From Loktanella sp. D2R18 (GTDB lineage Bacteria; Pseudomonadota; Alphaproteobacteria; Rhodobacterales; Rhodobacteraceae), in NCBI RefSeq assembly GCF_003318235.1, contig NZ_QOCG01000006.1:62001-126000 (forward strand): a stretch of DNA of 64,000 bases. Reading direction: 5' to 3'. Position 1 is the first letter of the stretch. Every line of letters starts with the position of its first letter. Shown in pieces: positions 17,544-27,265 of the stretch. Position numbers and translations under genes: made by a program. The notes beneath the pieces were generated by a model. It was not told the origin of the DNA. It ran no database searches and saw nothing but the letters and a program-made list of their open reading frames with translations.

Positions 17544-18458
17544 TCATGCCTTAGGGTGGGCCTTGTCGTAGACCTCCATCAGGCGTGCGGAATCGACAGC
17601 CGTATAGGCTTGGGTGGTCGATAGGGACGCATGTCCCAGAAGTTCTTGGATCGTGCGCAAATCACCGCCCGCGGACAGCAAATGCGTCGCAAAGGAATGC
17701 CGCATCGCGTGGGGCGTGGCGGTTGCAGGCAGGCCAAGCTGCATGCGCGTTTGTGCCATAACTTTTTGGATCGCACGCGGGGCGAGCGGCCCGCCACGTA
17801 CCGCACGAAACAGCGGCGCGTGTGGTTCAAGCGGGTAGGGGCATTGCGCAACATAGGCATCCACGGCTTCGCGGGTGACATCGATGACGGGAACGATCCG
17901 TTCTTTATCGCCTTTCCCTTTGATCCGCAGGACCGGGGGCAAGGGCACGTCCGCGCCGGTCAGGCTGAGCGCCTCGGAAATCCGCAAACCGCAGCCGTAA
18001 AGCAGGGTGATCACTGCGCTATCGCGGGCAGCGACCCAAGGCTCGCGGGCTTGCAGTTCAACGGTGTCGATCATCGCGGCCGCGGCGTCTTCGGCCAAGG
18101 GGCGGGGGAGCTTCTTTTGAAACTTTGGTGACCGTGTGGAAAGAACGGCGGTAGGTTCAAAATCTTCGCGTTCGGACAGCCAGCGGTAGAATGATTTCAC
18201 CGCCGACAATGACCGCGCCAACGACCGCGCACCCACTCCGCGCCCGCGTTCATGGGCCATCCATGACCGCATGTCGCGCGTTGAAATCGCGGCGATTGGT
18301 TCCAGCCCCATACCGCCACCATGGTGGTGTGTCATAAAAGCCAAGAACCCCATCACGTCCGTCTGATAGGCTTTGAGCGTGTTATGCGCCGCGCCTGACA
18401 AAGCGCGCTGATGGTCCAGCCACTTTCCCAACATATCCGTAAGCGCCGCAGAGATCAT
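17544..18458 (-). CDS. xerC: tyrosine recombinase XerC
   Basis: 304 residues, full length. N-terminal SAM-like domain (HNTLKAYQTDVMGFLAF), then the catalytic residues: Arg in CGLRISEAL, Lys in KGKGDKER, HAMRHSFATHLL (HxxR), LGHASLSTTQ, and the nucleophilic Tyr in YTAVD. It resolves chromosome dimers at dif with XerD. It sits between the DUF484 gene and pcs, a DUF484-xerC order seen widely in proteobacteria, supporting a chromosomal Xer role instead of a phage integrase. Confidence 0.92.
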   Translation of the reverse strand: MISAALTDMLGKWLDHQRALSGAAHNTLKAYQTDVMGFLAFMTHHHGGGMGLEPIAAISTRDMRSWMAHERGRGVGARSLARSLSAVKSFYRWLSEREDFEPTAVLSTRSPKFQKKLPRPLAEDAAAAMIDTVELQAREPWVAARDSAVITLLYGCGLRISEALSLTGADVPLPPVLRIKGKGDKERIVPVIDVTREAVDAYVAQCPYPLEPHAPLFRAVRGGPLAPRAIQKVMAQTRMQLGLPATATPHAMRHSFATHLLSAGGDLRTIQELLGHASLSTTQAYTAVDSARLMEVYDKAHPKA

Positions 18459-18463
18459 TGCAG

Positions 18464-19159
18464 CTACCCCAGCCAGCGTTGCATGACCCGCTCAAAGACG
18501 CCCGTAAAGAAGGTCAGCAGATCAGTGCCTTGCTGGGCGCTGAACTGCTGCGGATCTTCGGAGCCCATAATCAGCATTCCGGGGCGGTTACCTTCACCCA
18601 GGTCCAGCTTTAAGCAGGCTTCGGAGTGAATATAGCCCGCGCGTTCGCCGTAAAGGCTGGCACCGGAATTATCGAATTTGCGCAGGGTGATTTGGCGGAC
18701 CGGCATGTTGCGACCAAGGGTGATGTAATCATCAATGAACCCTTCGGGGACCACGGCAACGGCGGGGCCCATTTCGCTGTCGGTCTCTGGATCTGCGCTT
18801 TCGAGAACCAACCGGATCGCGTCGACACGCAGGGTATTGGCCACATCGCCTGTCAGATCTTCGAGGAAGGCGGTAAAAGTCTGGGCATCCATCATGCGCA
18901 AAATGGCGCGGTGTACTTGGTTGGTGCCAGCTAGGTTGTCATAGGCTGCGGCAATGACGTTGCGGTGCGTGTCTTCAAGCCGATCAAACCGCGCCTCAAG
19001 CCGTTCCATTGCGATGCCGCGCAGGTCAACAATATTGCCGCCCATATTGTCATCATTACCGCCCACAAGGGCGCGCATAATGTCATGATCCTCTAGCAAG
19101 AGGTTGGGGTTCGCGATGATCTTTTCGCGGGTTTGCTCATCCATCTCGGGTGTACTCAT
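18464..19159 (-). CDS. DUF484 family protein
   Basis: 231 residues from ATG 19159 (MSTPEMDEQTREKI). The N-terminal helix with IIANPNLLLEDHDIMRAL matches DUF484 proteins, which carry a GAF-like fold; a later GERAGYIHSEACLKLDLGEG fits the C-terminal part. Function is not established, but the gene is conserved next to xerC and is separated from it here by only 5 bp. The frame is open back to 19198 but without a better start. Confidence 0.85.
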   Translation of the reverse strand: MSTPEMDEQTREKIIANPNLLLEDHDIMRALVGGNDDNMGGNIVDLRGIAMERLEARFDRLEDTHRNVIAAAYDNLAGTNQVHRAILRMMDAQTFTAFLEDLTGDVANTLRVDAIRLVLESADPETDSEMGPAVAVVPEGFIDDYITLGRNMPVRQITLRKFDNSGASLYGERAGYIHSEACLKLDLGEGNRPGMLIMGSEDPQQFSAQQGTDLLTFFTGVFERVMQRWLG

Positions 19160-19373
19160 TAGGCTGCTAGTATGTTTTTCCAAACTGTAGCAGGTCATGG
19201 CGCGCGGTTCTGCAACTATTTTTGCGAGGTATTAAAGGGTGACTTTTGGGGCGCACATCGGGGATGTAGCCGTACACGCGGTTATGGCGTGGGTACGGTG
19301 CGATATTGAAAACGAGCAAGGCTTTTCAACTATAGCATTTGCCAAGTGCATGTTTTTTGGTCAAGTTGCGAAC

Positions 19374-20489
19374 ATGGAACTTCTTGACGTTGATCATAAC
19401 GCGTTTTTGGTTGTTATGGCCTGTGTGGTTGCTTTGGCAGCGGGGTTTACCGGTCTATCGATGACCCGCGCGCTGTCGACGAAATCCGAGATCCATAAAA
19501 AGGCTTTAATCACACTTGCAGCTGTCGCGCTTGGCGGCGGTATTTGGGCGATGCATTTTGTTGCGATGCTGGGGCTGCAGCTTCCGACATTGTTTTATTA
19601 TGATGCGGCAATCACGCTTGTTTCTGCATTGACGGCGATCTTGATCGTCGGTGCCGCGCTGATCATTTTGCATTTCGCGCCCCGCACCCCCGCGACGATC
19701 ACGCTGGCCGGGGCAATTGTCGGCGTTGGTATTTTGGTGATGCATTATATCGGAATGGCCGGGCTAGAGTTATGCCGCGCGGTTTATTCCCCCATAGGCG
19801 TCGGGTTGTCCTCTATCGTTGCGATTGGGCTTTGTATCTTGGCCTTTTGGATTGCTTACGGCAAACGCACAAACCGCAACATTTTGCTGGGTACGTTATG
19901 CTTTGCGATTGCGGTCTGTTCTGTTCATTTTTTAGCGATGGCGGGCACCAACTTTGTCGCCGTTCCAAGCGGTGCTGAATTTGGCCCCTCGATGAGCAAT
20001 GAGACGCTGGCACTTGGCGTTATTTTCTTTAGCTTTGTCATTTTCGGGGCGTGTCTATGGGGCAGCGTCACCTATTTGATCGTGCCTGCAGATTCTAGGC
20101 CGGCCACAGCTGAACACGACCTCGACCAACCGTCGCGCCTGCAAATCCCTTGCGAACGGGACGGCGGTAAAATCTTCATTTCGCCGGGTGAGGTGGCATT
20201 CGTGCGTGCAGATGGCCATTACACACAGGTCTACACAGACCAAGAGCATCTTTTTTGCGTTTGGCCGATCACAGAGGCGACGAAACGTCTTTTGCCAATG
20301 GGATTTTTGCAAACGCACCGTAGCTATCTGGTGAACCCGGACCGGGTCGCGCGGTTTGAGCGGACCAAAGATAAGGGGCGCTGTGTGTTCGCTGGCGCCG
20401 ATGTGCCGCCCGCGCCGGTTAGCCGCTCTAAGCTAAAGGTGATCCAAGATGCCTTGGCATCGCAAGTGGGTGCAGTTCGTGCGACCTGA
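19374..20489 (+). CDS. coxC: CoxC-like MHYT-LytTR sensor regulator
   Basis: 371 residues from ATG 19374; earlier in-frame ATGs lack ribosome binding sites. Seven membrane helices contain three MHYT-type repeats, AMHFVAM, VMHYIGMAG and VHFLAMAG, proposed to bind copper and sense CO, NO or O2. A cytoplasmic C-terminal LytTR DNA-binding domain follows (FISPGEVAFVRADGHYTQVY, LQTHRSYLVNPDRV). The same domain pair occurs in CoxC and CoxH of Oligotropha carboxidovorans. Position directly before coxM suggests it activates the cox operon. Assignment rests on domains and location. Confidence 0.85.
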   Translation: MELLDVDHNAFLVVMACVVALAAGFTGLSMTRALSTKSEIHKKALITLAAVALGGGIWAMHFVAMLGLQLPTLFYYDAAITLVSALTAILIVGAALIILHFAPRTPATITLAGAIVGVGILVMHYIGMAGLELCRAVYSPIGVGLSSIVAIGLCILAFWIAYGKRTNRNILLGTLCFAIAVCSVHFLAMAGTNFVAVPSGAEFGPSMSNETLALGVIFFSFVIFGACLWGSVTYLIVPADSRPATAEHDLDQPSRLQIPCERDGGKIFISPGEVAFVRADGHYTQVYTDQEHLFCVWPITEATKRLLPMGFLQTHRSYLVNPDRVARFERTKDKGRCVFAGADVPPAPVSRSKLKVIQDALASQVGAVRAT

Positions 20490-20539
20490 CGCGCATTTCG
20501 TGCAAAATACCTGTTTTTCATTGATTTTATAAAGCCATC

Positions 20540-20555
20540 GCATACCAACGTATGC
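20540..20555 (+). promoter_or_regulatory. inverted repeat upstream of coxM
   Basis: GCATAC-CAAC-GTATGC, a perfect 6-bp inverted repeat, 48 bp before the coxM start and the only symmetric element in the 113-bp gap. It may be the site of CoxC or another regulator. A TATAAA sequence precedes it at 20528 without a convincing -35. Confidence 0.4.
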
Positions 20556-20602
20556 CCTACTTCTCCTTAGCCAGAACAAACGCTTTTTAGGGAGGAGAGC
20601 CA

Positions 20603-21457
20603 ATGATTCCAGCGGCATTTGATTATTATCGACCCAAGGACATGGCCGGCGTGCTGTCGATTCTTGAAGAACACGGTGATGATGCGCGCGTCATGGCGGG
20701 GGGCCACAGCCTGATCCCGATGATGAAATTGCGCATGGCCGATGTGCCACATCTGATCGATCTGCAAGACGTGGGCGGCATGTCTGACATTGCGATTGGT
20801 GCGGATAAAATTGTGATTGGCGCGATGGTCACACAAGCGCAGATCATTGATCACGCAGAGCTGGGAACCAAAGCCCCGATCCTCAGCGAAGCGGCTTTGC
20901 AAATCGCTGATCCTCAGGTGCGCTACATGGGCACTGTCGGCGGCAATGTCGCCAATGGCGATCCGGGCAATGATATGCCGGGGCTCATGCAATGTTTGGA
21001 TGCGACGTTTACCGTTGTCGGTCCGGACGGCGAACGCGACATCGCAGCGCGAGATTTTTACGAAGCTGCCTATATGACGGCCCGCGAAGATGACGAAGTT
21101 CTGACCCGCGTGACGATCCCGCTGCCCAGCGGTGGTTATGCCTATGAAAAGCAAAAACGTAAGATTGGTGATTACGCGACGGCGGCCGCTGCGGTGCAGA
21201 TCACCAAGGACGGTGGAAACTGCACATCTGCATCCATCGCGATGACAAACCTGAGCGACGTCCCGGTCTATTCCGAAGGGGCCTCTGCCGCATTGGTTGG
21301 CACGACGGTGGATGATGCTGCGATCAAAGCCGCGATTGACGCCATGCTTGGCGACATCGACCCGGTCGAAGACAACCGTGGTCCGATCGCATTCAAAAAC
21401 CATGTGGCGGGCGTCATTTTGCGGCGTGCCATCACACGCGCTTGGTCGCGGGCGTAA
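20603..21457 (+). CDS. coxM: CO dehydrogenase medium (FAD) subunit
   Basis: 284 residues. FAD-binding signatures AGGHSLIPMMKLR (residues ~33-45) and TVGGNVANGDPGND (~112-125) are those of CoxM; the C-terminal CO-dehydrogenase flavoprotein domain ends with ILRRAITRAWSRA. The subunit takes electrons from the iron-sulfur clusters and passes them to the quinone pool. The start has a strong GGAGGAGAG site. It is the first gene of the cox transcript, with coxS 12 bp downstream. Confidence 0.96.
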   Translation: MIPAAFDYYRPKDMAGVLSILEEHGDDARVMAGGHSLIPMMKLRMADVPHLIDLQDVGGMSDIAIGADKIVIGAMVTQAQIIDHAELGTKAPILSEAALQIADPQVRYMGTVGGNVANGDPGNDMPGLMQCLDATFTVVGPDGERDIAARDFYEAAYMTAREDDEVLTRVTIPLPSGGYAYEKQKRKIGDYATAAAAVQITKDGGNCTSASIAMTNLSDVPVYSEGASAALVGTTVDDAAIKAAIDAMLGDIDPVEDNRGPIAFKNHVAGVILRRAITRAWSRA

Positions 21458-21469
21458 GGGAGATTTATT

Positions 21470-21964
21470 ATGTCGAATAAGATGCACATCAAATTGAATG
21501 TGAACGGTAAGGCCGAGGAATTTCTCGCTGAGCCGCGCGAATTGTTGATCTATACCCTGCGCGAACGGCTGAACATCACTGGCCCGCACATCGGTTGCGA
21601 GACGTCCCATTGCGGCGCATGTACGGTCACGATTGACGGAAAATCTGTCAAATCCTGCACCATGTTCGCAGCCCAAGCCGACGGTAAAGAGATTACCACC
21701 ATCGAAGGTATCGGTGGCCCCGATGATCTGCACCCGTTGCAAGAGGCGTTCAAAGAACACCACGGGCTACAATGCGGCTATTGCACGCCAGGTATGATCA
21801 CCCGCGCGACCAAGCTTCTGGAAGAAAACCCCACCCCAACCGAAGAAGAAATCCGGTTCGGCATGGCCGGCAATATCTGCCGCTGCACGGGATACCAGAA
21901 CATTGTGAAATCCATTCAGGCCGCTGCGTCTGAAATGAATGCAGCCAAGGAGGCCGCAGAATGA
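21470..21964 (+). CDS. coxS: CO dehydrogenase small (2Fe-2S) subunit
   Basis: 164 residues. Plant-type 2Fe-2S cluster ligands Cys43, Cys48, Cys51 and Cys63 ([13 protein letters not shown]), and the second alpha-helical cluster ligands Cys102, Cys105, Cys137 and Cys139 ([16 protein letters not shown]). It links the molybdenum site to FAD. The stop overlaps the coxL start by 4 bp. Confidence 0.97.
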   Translation: MSNKMHIKLNVNGKAEEFLAEPRELLIYTLRERLNITGPHIGCETSHCGACTVTIDGKSVKSCTMFAAQADGKEITTIEGIGGPDDLHPLQEAFKEHHGLQCGYCTPGMITRATKLLEENPTPTEEEIRFGMAGNICRCTGYQNIVKSIQAAASEMNAAKEAAE

Positions 21965-24387
21965 AGGACGAAATTACACGCGAGGAACGCGTTGATAACC
22001 TCAAAGGAATGGGGTGTTCACGCAAACGGGTCGAAGACGCGCGCTTTACCCAAGGCAAAGGCAACTATGTCGATGACGTGAAACTTGACGGGATGCTGTT
22101 CGGCGATTTTGTGCGCTCTCCCTACGCGCATGCCCGGATCACGAACATTGACACTGCAGCTGCATTAGAAGTGCCCGGCGTTTTGGCCGTGCTGACGGCG
22201 GCTGACCTGGAACCGCTTGGCCTGCATTGGATGCCGACATTGGCGGGCGACAAACAGATGGTGTTGGCTGACGGCAAAGTTCTGTTTCAGGGCCAAGAGG
22301 TCGCCTATGTTGTGGCCGAAGATCGCTATGCTGCCGCCGACGGGATCGAAGCCGTCGTGGTCGACTATGAAGAACTGCCGGTCATTGTAGACCCGTTTAA
22401 ATCGCTGCAATCAGATGTGATCTTGCGCCCCGATACGGTTGATGAAAACGGCAAAGCCACCGATGGTGCCCACGGCCCCCGTAAGCATCCCAACCATATT
22501 TTCACATGGGAAGCTGGCGATAAAGCCCCGACCGAAGAGGTTATCGCGAACGCTGATGTCGTCGCAGAAGAAGAGATGTACTACCACCGTACCCACCCGT
22601 GCCCGCTTGAAACCTGCGGCTGTGTGGCGTCAATGGATAAGGTCAACGGTAAGCTAACGCTTTGGGGAACCTTCCAAGCACCGCATGCGATCCGTACAAT
22701 TGTCTCGCTTATTTCGGGCATTGAAGAACACAATATCCGTGTGATTTCCCCTGATATAGGCGGCGGTTTCGGCAACAAGGTTGGCGCTTATCCGGGCTAT
22801 GTCTGTTCGGTTGTAGCATCTATCGTGACGGGCAAACCGGTCAAATGGATCGAAGACCGGATGGACAATCTGATGACAACGGCCTTTGCCCGTGACTATT
22901 GGATGAAAGGCAAGATTTCCGCGACCCCCGAAGGTAAAATTACAGGGCTACATTGCCATGTGACGGCCGATCACGGCGGTTTTGACGCCTGCGCGGACCC
23001 GACCAAATTCCCGGCGGGCTTTATGAATATCTGCACAGGGTCTTACGACATCCCAACGGCCTATCTGGCGGTGGATGGTGTCTACACCAACAAAGCCCCC
23101 GGCGGCGTGTCGTACCGTTGTTCATTCCGAGTGACCGAGGCCGTCTATTTCATTGAACGGATGATCGAAGTTCTGGCGATTAAGTTGAACATGGACGCGG
23201 CCGAACTACGCCGGATCAACTTTATCAAAAAGGAACAATTCCCTTATACTGCGGCGCTGGGCTGGGAATACGATTCCGGTGACTATCACACCGCATGGGA
23301 TAAGGCGCTAAAAGCCGTTGATTACGGTGGGCTACGCGCAGAGCAGGCGCAACGTGTCGCAGATTTCAAGGCGGGTAAAACCCGCAAACTGATGGGCATC
23401 GGCCTGTCATTCTTTACTGAGATTGTCGGCGCTGGCCCGGTCAAGAATTGCGATATTCTTGGGCTTGGCATGTTCGACAGCTGTGAAATCCGGATCCACC
23501 CGACCGGGTCCGCGATTGCACGGTTAGGCACGATTTCCCAAGGCCAAGGGCACGCGACCACATTTGCGCAAATCCTAGCCTCGGAAATCGGGCTGCCTGC
23601 CGACAGTATCACCATCGAAGAAGGCGATACTGACACCGCGCCTTATGGGCTTGGCACCTATGGGTCTCGCTCTACCCCGGTGGCCGGTGCCGCCACCGCC
23701 ATGGCGGGGCGTAAAATCCGTGCCAAGGCGCAGATGATCGCGGCTTACCTGCTGGAAGTTCACGACAATGATGTGGAATTCGACGTGGATCGGTTTGTTG
23801 TCAAAGGCGCGCCTGAAAAGTTCAAGACAATGAAGGAAATCGCCTTTGCCGCCTATAATCAGGCCATTCCGGGGATTGAACCGGGACTTGAGGCGGTGAG
23901 CTATTATGACCCGCCCAATATGACCTATCCGTTCGGGGCTTATATCTGTGTCATGGATATTGATGTGGATACCGGCGTGCCAGATATCCGGCGTTTCTAC
24001 GCGCTTGATGATTGTGGGACACGGATCAACCCGATGATTATCGAAGGTCAAATACATGGCGGCTTGACCGAAGCGCTGGCCGTCGCCTTGGGCCAAGAGA
24101 TTGCCTATGACGATATGGGCAATTGCAAAACGGGCACATTGATGGACTTTTTCCTGCCAACCGCGTGGGAGGTCCCCAACTACGAGACAGACTACACAGT
24201 CACCCCCAGCCCGCATCACCCGATTGGGGCAAAGGGCGTCGGCGAAAGCCCGCATGTCGGCGGCGTGCCATGTTTCTCAAACGCGGTGCAGGATGCGTTC
24301 CGTGCCTTTGGCAACACGCATACCAATATGCCGCATGATCACTGGCGGATTTGGAAAACCGCTAATGAACTGGGCCTGCACGACTAA
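21961..24387 (+). CDS. coxL: CO dehydrogenase large (Mo-Cu) subunit, form I
   Basis: 808 residues, matching the length of characterised form I CoxL. The active-site loop is [10 protein letters not shown] with the copper-ligating Cys387, which defines true (form I) CO dehydrogenase as opposed to the AYRGAGR loop of form II. The residue before Tyr is Ser384 where characterised enzymes have Ala. Glu762 in GVGESPH corresponds to the catalytic glutamate near the molybdenum. [10 protein letters not shown] and GSRSTPVAG (cofactor contacts) are also present. The cofactor is Mo-molybdopterin cytosine dinucleotide bridged to copper. Confidence 0.97.
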   Translation: MKDEITREERVDNLKGMGCSRKRVEDARFTQGKGNYVDDVKLDGMLFGDFVRSPYAHARITNIDTAAALEVPGVLAVLTAADLEPLGLHWMPTLAGDKQMVLADGKVLFQGQEVAYVVAEDRYAAADGIEAVVVDYEELPVIVDPFKSLQSDVILRPDTVDENGKATDGAHGPRKHPNHIFTWEAGDKAPTEEVIANADVVAEEEMYYHRTHPCPLETCGCVASMDKVNGKLTLWGTFQAPHAIRTIVSLISGIEEHNIRVISPDIGGGFGNKVGAYPGYVCSVVASIVTGKPVKWIEDRMDNLMTTAFARDYWMKGKISATPEGKITGLHCHVTADHGGFDACADPTKFPAGFMNICTGSYDIPTAYLAVDGVYTNKAPGGVSYRCSFRVTEAVYFIERMIEVLAIKLNMDAAELRRINFIKKEQFPYTAALGWEYDSGDYHTAWDKALKAVDYGGLRAEQAQRVADFKAGKTRKLMGIGLSFFTEIVGAGPVKNCDILGLGMFDSCEIRIHPTGSAIARLGTISQGQGHATTFAQILASEIGLPADSITIEEGDTDTAPYGLGTYGSRSTPVAGAATAMAGRKIRAKAQMIAAYLLEVHDNDVEFDVDRFVVKGAPEKFKTMKEIAFAAYNQAIPGIEPGLEAVSYYDPPNMTYPFGAYICVMDIDVDTGVPDIRRFYALDDCGTRINPMIIEGQIHGGLTEALAVALGQEIAYDDMGNCKTGTLMDFFLPTAWEVPNYETDYTVTPSPHHPIGAKGVGESPHVGGVPCFSNAVQDAFRAFGNTHTNMPHDHWRIWKTANELGLHD

Positions 24388-24435
24388 ACCAAAGTTTGGG
24401 TGGGGCGCACGCCCCGCCCAACGCGGAGAATTTTG

Positions 24436-25311
24436 ATGACTTGGACTGACCTACAAACCGCGCTGGGGCGCGAAGGATACGTCGCATCTGACGACCTGAG
24501 CGTTGCTTTGCAACTGGCCTTGTCACTGGGGCGGCCTTTGCTGTTGGAAGGCGCTGCTGGCGTCGGCAAAACTGAAATTGCACGCACCTTGTCAGCGGTA
24601 AAAGACACGCAGCTGATCCGTCTGCAATGCTATGAAGGTCTGGATGCGTCCCAAGCTATCTATGAATGGAATTACCAGCGCCAATTACTTAGCATCCGTG
24701 CTGCAGCAGAGGCGGGTGAAACCGGCAAAACGGTCGAAGATCGTATCTTTTCGCGCGAATTTTTGCTCGAACGCCCGTTGCTGGCCGCGATCAGCCAAGA
24801 GGTGCCACCGGTTTTGCTGATTGATGAAATCGACCGTGCTGATGAAGAATTCGAAGCCTATTTATTGGAAATCCTGTCAGAGTTTCAGGTCTCCATTCCT
24901 GAACTTGGCACGATCACGGCCACGACGCGGCCCATCGTGATCCTGACATCAAACGGTACCCGCGACCTGTCTGATGCGTTGCGGCGGCGTTGTCTTTATA
25001 CCTACGTGGAATATCCTGACCGCGAAACCGAAGTAGCGATCCTGAAGGCACGCTGTCCGCAGATCGATGCGCAGCTCGGCGCGCAAGTGATCGGATTTGT
25101 GCAAAAGCTGCGTGAAGAAGAACTGGAAAAAACCCCTGGCGTGGCTGAAATGCTGGATTTCGCTGCGGCTTTGATGGGGCTGGGGATTGCGGATTTAACC
25201 AGCGACCCGGCTGCGTTGCAGGCGACGTTGACAACCTTGCTTAAGACGCAAAGCGATCAAGCGCAGATCACACCCGAAGTCGCCGGGCGTATCGCAGGTA
25301 AAGCCGCATGA
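24436..25311 (+). CDS. coxD: MoxR-type AAA+ ATPase CoxD
   Basis: 291 residues from ATG 24436 (GGAGA upstream). Walker A GAAGVGKT at 39-46, Walker B LLIDEIDRADEEFEAYLLE, and a C-terminal AAA lid. CoxD of the family is needed to insert sulfur and copper into the CoxL active site. It overlaps coxE by 4 bp (ATGA), as expected for MoxR-VWA partners that act together as a chaperone. Confidence 0.93.
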   Translation: MTWTDLQTALGREGYVASDDLSVALQLALSLGRPLLLEGAAGVGKTEIARTLSAVKDTQLIRLQCYEGLDASQAIYEWNYQRQLLSIRAAAEAGETGKTVEDRIFSREFLLERPLLAAISQEVPPVLLIDEIDRADEEFEAYLLEILSEFQVSIPELGTITATTRPIVILTSNGTRDLSDALRRRCLYTYVEYPDRETEVAILKARCPQIDAQLGAQVIGFVQKLREEELEKTPGVAEMLDFAAALMGLGIADLTSDPAALQATLTTLLKTQSDQAQITPEVAGRIAGKAA

Positions 25312-26489
25312 GCCGGGTCACCAAATTCGCAGGGCGTGATCCGGGACCGCGTGCGCGGGTGGCCGGGTTTATCGGGCATTTGCGCGACAACGGCTTGCGG
25401 CTTGGTGTGGCCGAGACGGAAATGGCGCTGAGCGCACTTCGCCTCGTCAACGCCAGCGCCTCAGAAGAGGCCCGGCGCGCCCTGCGGGCTGTCTGTACGG
25501 GTTGCAAGGATGAGGCCGAACAATTTGATGCCTTGTTCGATAGTTTTTGGATGGATGCAGGGCGGGTCAAACAAAAGATCGTCCCAAGCAAATCCAACCC
25601 CATCAGCGACGATGTGCATTCATCCCGGGATGCCAAGGGCGAAGATGCTGGTGCCGCAGGCAGCGCTAATGCGCCTGACGATGGCGATGGTGACGCTGAA
25701 AGCGACGGGACCGGAAAGCTAATCGCGACCGAGTTGCGTAACCTATCGCGCAAAGACCTGCGTGATCTTGTGCGCCCCGAAGATATCGCCGAGGCCGAAG
25801 CTGTCGCGCGTCGGCTTGGCGCTGCGTTGCGCGACCGTCGGTCACGGCGCCGGATTGCCGCGCGCAAAGGCGACAGGCTGCATTTTCGTAAGACCATCCG
25901 CCGCAGTCTTGCAACGGGCGGAGAGCCGTTGCACTTGCTCCATAAGCGCCGCCCTGACCGGCCACGTAAAATCGCGGCGCTTTGCGATGTCTCGGGGTCG
26001 ATGACTATCTATGCGCAGGTTTTCTTGGCATTTCTATCAGGGTTGATGCGCGCCGATACTACCGCAGATGCCTATCTGTTTCACACTCGGCTTGTGCGGA
26101 TCACCGAAGCACTGCGCGACAAAGATGCGATGCGTGCGATAGGGCGGATGTCCTTGATGGCGGATGGGTTTGGCGGAGGATCAAAGATCGGCCCGTCGCT
26201 TGATTTATTTGCGCAGACCTATGCGAAACGTTTTGTGGATGGGCGCTCTGTGGTGATGATCTTATCGGATGGATATGATACGGAGCCGCCCGAGATTATC
26301 AGTGCGGCACTGAAGAGGCTAAAGAAGCGTGGCTGCAAAATCATCTGGCTCAACCCGTTGAAAGGCTGGAAAGATTACGCGCCCGTGGCGACCGGCATGG
26401 CAGCTGCCGTGCCACATCTAGATCTGTTTAACGCGGCCAACACCTTGGATGATTTGGCTGCCCTTGACCGTGAATTAGGTGCGTTATGA
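25308..26489 (+). CDS. coxE: VWA domain protein CoxE
   Basis: 393 residues. A charged N-terminal helical part and a linker rich in Asp/Ala (about residues 100-135) lead to the von Willebrand factor A domain with the MIDAS motif CDVSGSM near residue 227 and ILSDGYDTEPPE. CoxE works with the CoxD ATPase in maturing the Mo-Cu cluster. Overlaps with both coxD and coxF (4 bp each) imply coupled translation. Confidence 0.92.
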   Translation: MSRVTKFAGRDPGPRARVAGFIGHLRDNGLRLGVAETEMALSALRLVNASASEEARRALRAVCTGCKDEAEQFDALFDSFWMDAGRVKQKIVPSKSNPISDDVHSSRDAKGEDAGAAGSANAPDDGDGDAESDGTGKLIATELRNLSRKDLRDLVRPEDIAEAEAVARRLGAALRDRRSRRRIAARKGDRLHFRKTIRRSLATGGEPLHLLHKRRPDRPRKIAALCDVSGSMTIYAQVFLAFLSGLMRADTTADAYLFHTRLVRITEALRDKDAMRAIGRMSLMADGFGGGSKIGPSLDLFAQTYAKRFVDGRSVVMILSDGYDTEPPEIISAALKRLKKRGCKIIWLNPLKGWKDYAPVATGMAAAVPHLDLFNAANTLDDLAALDRELGAL

Positions 26490-27265
26490 CCCCTGCAGAA
26501 GTTCTCTCGTTTGATTTGGCCGAAGCGGCACAAGCCTTGCGCGCCAAAGATGAACCCTTTGCCTTTGCCACCATCGTACGCACGGCGGGGTCCACTGCGG
26601 CGAAACCGGGGGCCAAAGCCTTGCTCGGCGCGGATGGGGCGATCTTGCGCGGCTGGCTTGGTGGGGGCTGCACGCGCGGCGCGGTGAAACAAGCGACCTT
26701 GCGCGCCTTAGAAGAGGGGAGACCACAATTGGTATCCGTCACCCCGGAAGATATGTTGGAGCAGATGGGGGTCACACCGGGTGAAGAGGTCGACGGCACG
26801 CGGTTTGCCCGCAACGGATGCCCTTCCCGTGGGACCGTCGATATATTCATAGAACCTTGCCTGCCCACGCCGCAGCTTCTTGTGTTGGGGGCCTCCCCGG
26901 TGGCACAGGCGCTTGCTGAACTCGCGCCTCGGTTTCATTGGGCTGTCGAAAATGAGGCAACCGGCGACGCTGTACCACAGGCGCAATGCGTTGTCGTCGC
27001 GACCCAAGGGCAGGGCGATTTAGATGCGTTGAAGACCGTGCTGGCGCGGCCATTTACCTATGTTGCCTTTGTCGGAAGCGCCCGCAAATTTGCGTCACTT
27101 TCCGAAAAATTGATGGCTGCCGGTCTGGACGCTGATCTCGTCGCGCGTGTCAAAGCACCCGCAGGCCTGAATATAGATGCGGTCACCCCCGAAGAGATCG
27201 CGCTGTCTATCTTGGCGGAGCTTGTGCAGGTGCGCCGCGTAGCCGTGGTGCCCGATCATGAATGA
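26486..27265 (+). CDS. coxF: XdhC/CoxI-type molybdenum cofactor maturation protein CoxF
   Basis: 259 residues. N-terminal XdhC_CoxI domain with ATIVRTAGSTAAKPGAKAL and GWLGGGCTRGAV, followed by a Rossmann-like C-terminal domain that includes LLVLGASPVAQALAEL and FVGSARK. Such proteins bind molybdenum cofactor and promote its sulfuration and insertion into hydroxylases. The order after coxE fits CoxF. The next gene starts within its last codons (27258). Confidence 0.88.
   Translation: MTPAEVLSFDLAEAAQALRAKDEPFAFATIVRTAGSTAAKPGAKALLGADGAILRGWLGGGCTRGAVKQATLRALEEGRPQLVSVTPEDMLEQMGVTPGEEVDGTRFARNGCPSRGTVDIFIEPCLPTPQLLVLGASPVAQALAELAPRFHWAVENEATGDAVPQAQCVVVATQGQGDLDALKTVLARPFTYVAFVGSARKFASLSEKLMAAGLDADLVARVKAPAGLNIDAVTPEEIALSILAELVQVRRVAVVPDHE

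Noticed and set aside
17544-18458. phage or integron integrase
   Set aside because: The sequence and the DUF484-xerC neighbourhood fit chromosomal XerC; no attachment site or mobile genes are visible.
20567-21763. 398-codon open frame on the minus strand
   Set aside because: It is antisense to coxM and coxS, which have clear family motifs; its translation has no recognisable domain and reflects codon bias of the sense genes.
21961-24387. form II (CoxL-like) hydroxylase
   Set aside because: The active-site loop contains Cys387 in YRCSFR and lacks the AYRGAGR form II loop.
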